Both the position numbers and the translations under genes were made by a program. From NCBI GenBank assembly GCA_019410665.1, contig DXSD01000042.1:1-16869 (forward strand): a stretch of 16,869 nt of DNA, given 5' to 3'. The notes below the pieces were generated by a model. The model made no database searches and was not told where the DNA came from. It saw nothing but the letters and a program-made list of their open reading frames with translations. Positions 14,285-16,869 of this stretch are shown in pieces (position 1 is the stretch's first letter; each line of letters starts with the position of its first letter). This stretch comes from Fusobacterium sp. (GTDB lineage Bacteria; Fusobacteriota; Fusobacteriia; Fusobacteriales; Fusobacteriaceae).

Positions 14285-15011
14285 TTATAGAGTTTTATCC
14301 TTTGCTCTCTTTTTCATAGTTTGGGAGGGAGTTGCCTTAATGTTAGACAACTCTCTTCTTTTTCCTAGAATATATGAGATTTATCTCTCTTTAAAGGAGA
14401 TAGTAGTAAGTGATGTTTTTACAAATATTCTTTGGAATACTGTAAGTAGATTGGGAATAGCAATGTTTATATCTCTAGTAGGAAGTATTGTTTTTTCTAC
14501 TCTTTCATATAAGTTTCAATTAATAAGTATTCTCTTAAATCCCTTTATAGTTTTTTTAAGAGCTGTTCCAACAATTACAATTATAATATTGGTTTTAATT
14601 TGGAGTAGTACTGAAAAAGTTCCAATAGTAGTGGGAGTTTTAATACTCTTTCCAATTCTTTATGAAGGAGTACTTAGTGGATTAGAGAATATTGATAAAA
14701 ATCTTTTAAAGATGTCAAGAGTATTTAAAGTTCCACAAAAAAGAGTGATAAAAGATCTATATATTCCTAGTGTCTATTACTCTCTTTCTGGAAATTTACC
14801 CTCTTATTTGGGACTTACTTTTAAAGTAATAATAGCTGGAGAGGTATTGTCACAAGAGAGTTTATCAATAGGTGGAGAGATATTTTTAAATAAGATATAT
14901 TTAGAGAGTTCTAATATTTTTGCTTGGATAGTTATAGTTATAGTTTTAAATTATCTCTTAGAGCAAAGCTTAAAGTATCTCAATAGAAGGATATGTAGGT
15001 GGAAAAGATGA
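14262..15011 (+). CDS. ABC transporter permease (SsuC/TauC-like)
   Basis: This 249-residue inner-membrane protein has about six hydrophobic segments and the cytoplasmic EAA-type loop that docks onto the ATPase (EGVLSGLENIDKNLLKMSRV, about 145-164). Spacing and length fit the SsuC/TauC/ThiX group, agreeing with the binding protein next to it. The start is taken as the ATG at 14262, with GGAGG 11 bases upstream inside the previous gene; a TTG at 14244 would overlap that site. Its stop overlaps the next start as ATGA (15008-15011), so it is translationally coupled to the second ATPase. It is the only permease in the operon, so a homodimeric channel is expected. Confidence 0.88.
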   Translation: MKRYMQSSYRVLSFALFFIVWEGVALMLDNSLLFPRIYEIYLSLKEIVVSDVFTNILWNTVSRLGIAMFISLVGSIVFSTLSYKFQLISILLNPFIVFLRAVPTITIIILVLIWSSTEKVPIVVGVLILFPILYEGVLSGLENIDKNLLKMSRVFKVPQKRVIKDLYIPSVYYSLSGNLPSYLGLTFKVIIAGEVLSQESLSIGGEIFLNKIYLESSNIFAWIVIVIVLNYLLEQSLKYLNRRICRWKR

Positions 15012-15685
15012 GAGTTGAAAAAATAGTAAAAAATTATGGAAAGAGAAAGGTTTTAGATGGAATCTCCTTTGAAGGAGAAGAGGGAAAGGTAACAGTTATT
15101 TTAGGAGAGTCTGGTTGTGGAAAGAGTACACTTTTAGAGATACTATCTGGGAATATTAAAGATTATTTAGGGTGTGTAGAGTTTGAAAGAGAGATAACTT
15201 CAGGAATATCTTATATTTTTCAAGAGGATACCCTTCTTGAATGGAAAACTGTATATGAAAATATAGAGTATGTTTTAAAGGGAAAAGTCCCTTCTGAGAG
15301 TATGAAGGAGTATATAGAAAAGTATCTTGAAATGGTTAATCTTTTAGAATATGCTGATGAATATCCCAAAGGATTAAGTGGAGGGATGAAAAGAAGAGTT
15401 GGGATAGCAAGAGCCTTTGCCTTTCCTAGCAATTATCTTTTTATGGATGAACCTTTTGAATTTTTAGATATAAAAACTAAAAGAGAGATAAGAGAGTATT
15501 TTAAATTGCTTCAGCTCAAAGAGAAGAAGACAGTTCTTTTTATCACCCATGATATAGAATCAGCTTTAGAGTTAGGAGATAGAATAGTTATATTTTCTCA
15601 AAAACCTACAAAAGTAAAAAAAATAATTGAGAATACTTCAGATAAAATAGCAATAGGTGAAGAGATTAAAAAGTTATTCTTGTAA
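15008..15685 (+). CDS. ABC transporter ATP-binding protein (SsuB/TauB-like)
   Basis: This 225-residue ATPase has all canonical motifs: Walker A GESGCGKST (33-41), Q-loop Gln72 (YIFQEDTLLEW), signature LSGGM (123-127), Walker B LFMDEP with Glu148, and switch His181 (FITHD). The SGGMKRRVGIARAF stretch and the DTLLEWKTVYENI segment are typical of the nitrate/sulfonate/taurine ATPases, matching the permease and binding protein. The ATG at 15008 overlaps the permease stop (ATGA) and has AGGTGG six bases upstream; a GTG at 14999 would bury that site. This is probably the main energising subunit. Contrast with the first ATPase of the operon, whose catalytic Glu is replaced. No terminator is seen before the following promoter. 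Confidence 0.9.
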   Translation: MRVEKIVKNYGKRKVLDGISFEGEEGKVTVILGESGCGKSTLLEILSGNIKDYLGCVEFEREITSGISYIFQEDTLLEWKTVYENIEYVLKGKVPSESMKEYIEKYLEMVNLLEYADEYPKGLSGGMKRRVGIARAFAFPSNYLFMDEPFEFLDIKTKREIREYFKLLQLKEKKTVLFITHDIESALELGDRIVIFSQKPTKVKKIIENTSDKIAIGEEIKKLFL

Positions 15686-15708
15686 AAAAATGAAAATAGA
15701 GATATAAT
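15680..15708 (+). promoter_or_regulatory. Promoter of the CvfB-like gene
   Basis: TTGTAA (15680-15685, overlapping the ABC ATPase stop), 17 bases and a perfect TATAAT (15703-15708). A second TATAAT at 15716-15721 has no matched -35 and is closer to the ribosome site. Confidence 0.6.
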
Positions 15709-15741
15709 TTATAGGTATAATAAGATTAAGGAGTGTATTTA

Positions 15742-16596
15742 ATGATAAAAATAGGAAAAAGACAAAAATTAGTTATAAATAATTTTGCTAGTGTAGGAGC
15801 ATATCTTGATGCTGGAACTGGAGATAGTAAAGATAATATTCTATTACCTAACAATGAATTAGAGGATAGAGATTTAAAAGTGGGAGATGAAGTAGAGGTT
15901 CTTGTATATATGGATTCTGAAGATAGACCAGTGGCAACTTTTAGAAAAACAGAAGCTTTAGTAGGAACTTTAGCAAAGTTGGAAGTTACTGATATTCATC
16001 CTACATTAGGAGCTTTTATGGATTGGGGACTAAAAAAAGAGTTATTATTACCAAAAAGACAGCAAGAAACAGAGGTTGAAATTGGAAAAAAATACTTAGT
16101 AGGAATTTATGAAGATAGTAAAGGAAGATTATCAGCTACTATGAAAATATATAAATTTTTACTTCCAAGTACATCTATGAAGAAAAATGATATAGTTTCA
16201 GGAACTGTATATAGAATAAATGATGAAATTGGAGTATTTGTAGCTGTAGAGGATAGATATTTTGGACTTATTCCTAAAAATGAATATTTTAAAAACTATA
16301 AAATTGGAGATGAGATAGAAGCTAGAGTTATTAGAGTTAGAGAAGATGGAAAACTAGACCTATCTCCAAGAGAGTTAGCATATTTACAATTAGATAAAGA
16401 TGCTGAACTTATTTTAGAAAAGATGAGAATTTTAAAGGATAGTTTTAGATTTAATGATAAAACTAATCCAGATCAAATAGTAAATTATTTTAATATGAGT
16501 AAGAAAGCTTTTAAAAGAGCTATTGGAAATCTTTTAAAACAAGGAAAAATTGAGAAAACAGAAGATGGATACTTTAAATTAGTAAGTAAAAAATAG
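15742..16596 (+). CDS. CvfB/YitL-like S1 RNA-binding protein
   Basis: This 284-residue cytoplasmic protein has the CvfB plan: successive S1-type OB folds (about 1-65, from KIGKRQKLVINN; 66-135, from LVGTLAKLEVTDIHP; 140-215, from DIVSGTVYRINDEIGVFV to LDLSPRE). A C-terminal winged helix follows (about 220-284, NYFNMSKKAFKRAIGNLLKQ). CvfB binds RNA and affects virulence-gene expression in staphylococci; the targets here are unknown. The ATG at 15742 is chosen because TAAGGAG lies eight bases upstream; a GTG at 15733 overlaps that site. A promoter overlaps the end of the ABC operon. The DUF5684-like gene follows after 12 bases and is likely cotranscribed. Confidence 0.88.
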   Translation: MIKIGKRQKLVINNFASVGAYLDAGTGDSKDNILLPNNELEDRDLKVGDEVEVLVYMDSEDRPVATFRKTEALVGTLAKLEVTDIHPTLGAFMDWGLKKELLLPKRQQETEVEIGKKYLVGIYEDSKGRLSATMKIYKFLLPSTSMKKNDIVSGTVYRINDEIGVFVAVEDRYFGLIPKNEYFKNYKIGDEIEARVIRVREDGKLDLSPRELAYLQLDKDAELILEKMRILKDSFRFNDKTNPDQIVNYFNMSKKAFKRAIGNLLKQGKIEKTEDGYFKLVSKK

Positions 16597-16608
16597 AGGT
16601 GAGCTTGT

Positions 16609-16869
16609 ATGATAGGAATAATTATTTATGTAGTCACAGTTGCAGGTATGTGGAAAATGTTTGAAAAAGCAGGACTAGAAGGGTGGAAAGCTATCATACC
16701 TATATATAATATTTATTTAATTATTACAAAAATTGCTAAATTAGCTTGGTGGTATTTAATACTTTTAATTATCCCAATTGTTAATTTATTTGTAATTTTA
16801 AAAATAAATATAAATGTTTCTAAAAATTTTAGAATATCATCACCTTTTGCATTTGCAATAGGGCTTACA
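16609..16869 (+). CDS. DUF5684-like small membrane protein (3' end outside the window)
   Basis: The reading frame is open from this ATG to the window end, 87 codons. GAGGTGA lies about six bases upstream. The visible product starts MIGIIIYVVTVAGMWKMF, then has EGWKAIIPIYNIYLI and a WWYLILLIIPIVNLFVI membrane segment. The GWxAIIPIYN and WW-x-L-x-IP-x-VN pattern is that of DUF5684 proteins, small membrane proteins of unknown function. At least three hydrophobic stretches are visible. The C-terminus is missing only because the window stops. It is probably in an operon with the CvfB-like gene. Confidence 0.7.
   Translation, partial: MIGIIIYVVTVAGMWKMFEKAGLEGWKAIIPIYNIYLIITKIAKLAWWYLILLIIPIVNLFVILKININVSKNFRISSPFAFAIGLT

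Noticed and set aside
12656..15685. Thiamine-precursor importer with a TPP riboswitch
   Set aside because: The 35-base leader after the -10 is too short for a TPP riboswitch and no conserved elements were seen, so no substrate was assigned.

Overview
The window is AT-rich chromosomal DNA with strong GGAGG-type ribosome binding sites and AGA/ATA-rich codon use. It mixes Firmicutes-like housekeeping genes (YitT, CcpN-like regulator, class III FBPase, CvfB, two-subunit class I fumarase) with a true outer-membrane beta-barrel protein and a substrate-binding protein that lacks a lipobox. That mixture points to a fusobacterium (Fusobacterium or Cetobacterium type); this is inference, because no rRNA or tRNA is present. 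I see no CRISPR array, phage, insertion sequence or tRNA. The gene order looks like ordinary core genome.

Layout. 1-1070: the tail of an intergenic repeat, a promoter, a YitT/DUF2179 membrane protein and its terminator. 1077-2296 (minus): a divergent thymidine kinase followed by a flavodoxin-type iron-sulfur flavoprotein. 2324-2488: a divergent control region with a good promoter for the plus-strand operon, flanked by two near-identical 14-bp palindromes. 2489-7656: an operon for a CcpN-like HTH-CBS regulator, pyruvate phosphate dikinase and class III fructose-1,6-bisphosphatase. 7729-9711: a FadL/OmpP1-like porin and a TetR-type regulator. 9731-9839: a long inverted-repeat element. 9911-10777: an exported protein with two FMN-binding-like domains. 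11036-12458: fumarate hydratase alpha and beta, bracketed by two related terminators. 12656-15685: a four-gene ABC importer operon with two different ATPases. 15742-16596: a CvfB-like S1 RNA-binding protein, then a DUF5684-like membrane protein cut by the window end.

How it fits together. The strongest physiological unit is the gluconeogenic operon. PPDK makes PEP from pyruvate and FBPase drives the last committed step back to hexose phosphate. The first gene is a regulator of the family that represses gluconeogenic genes in Bacillus, and the palindromes beside its own promoter are likely its operators. A perfect 10-bp hairpin at the very start of fbp could tune the downstream gene separately.

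The other points of interest are degenerate catalytic motifs in the thymidine kinase and in one ABC ATPase, and a set of intergenic elements with conserved arms and variable loops. I found no wholly new multi-gene defence or mobile system. The candidates for something undescribed are the operator pair, the ABC importer with unequal ATPases, and the repeat/terminator families.
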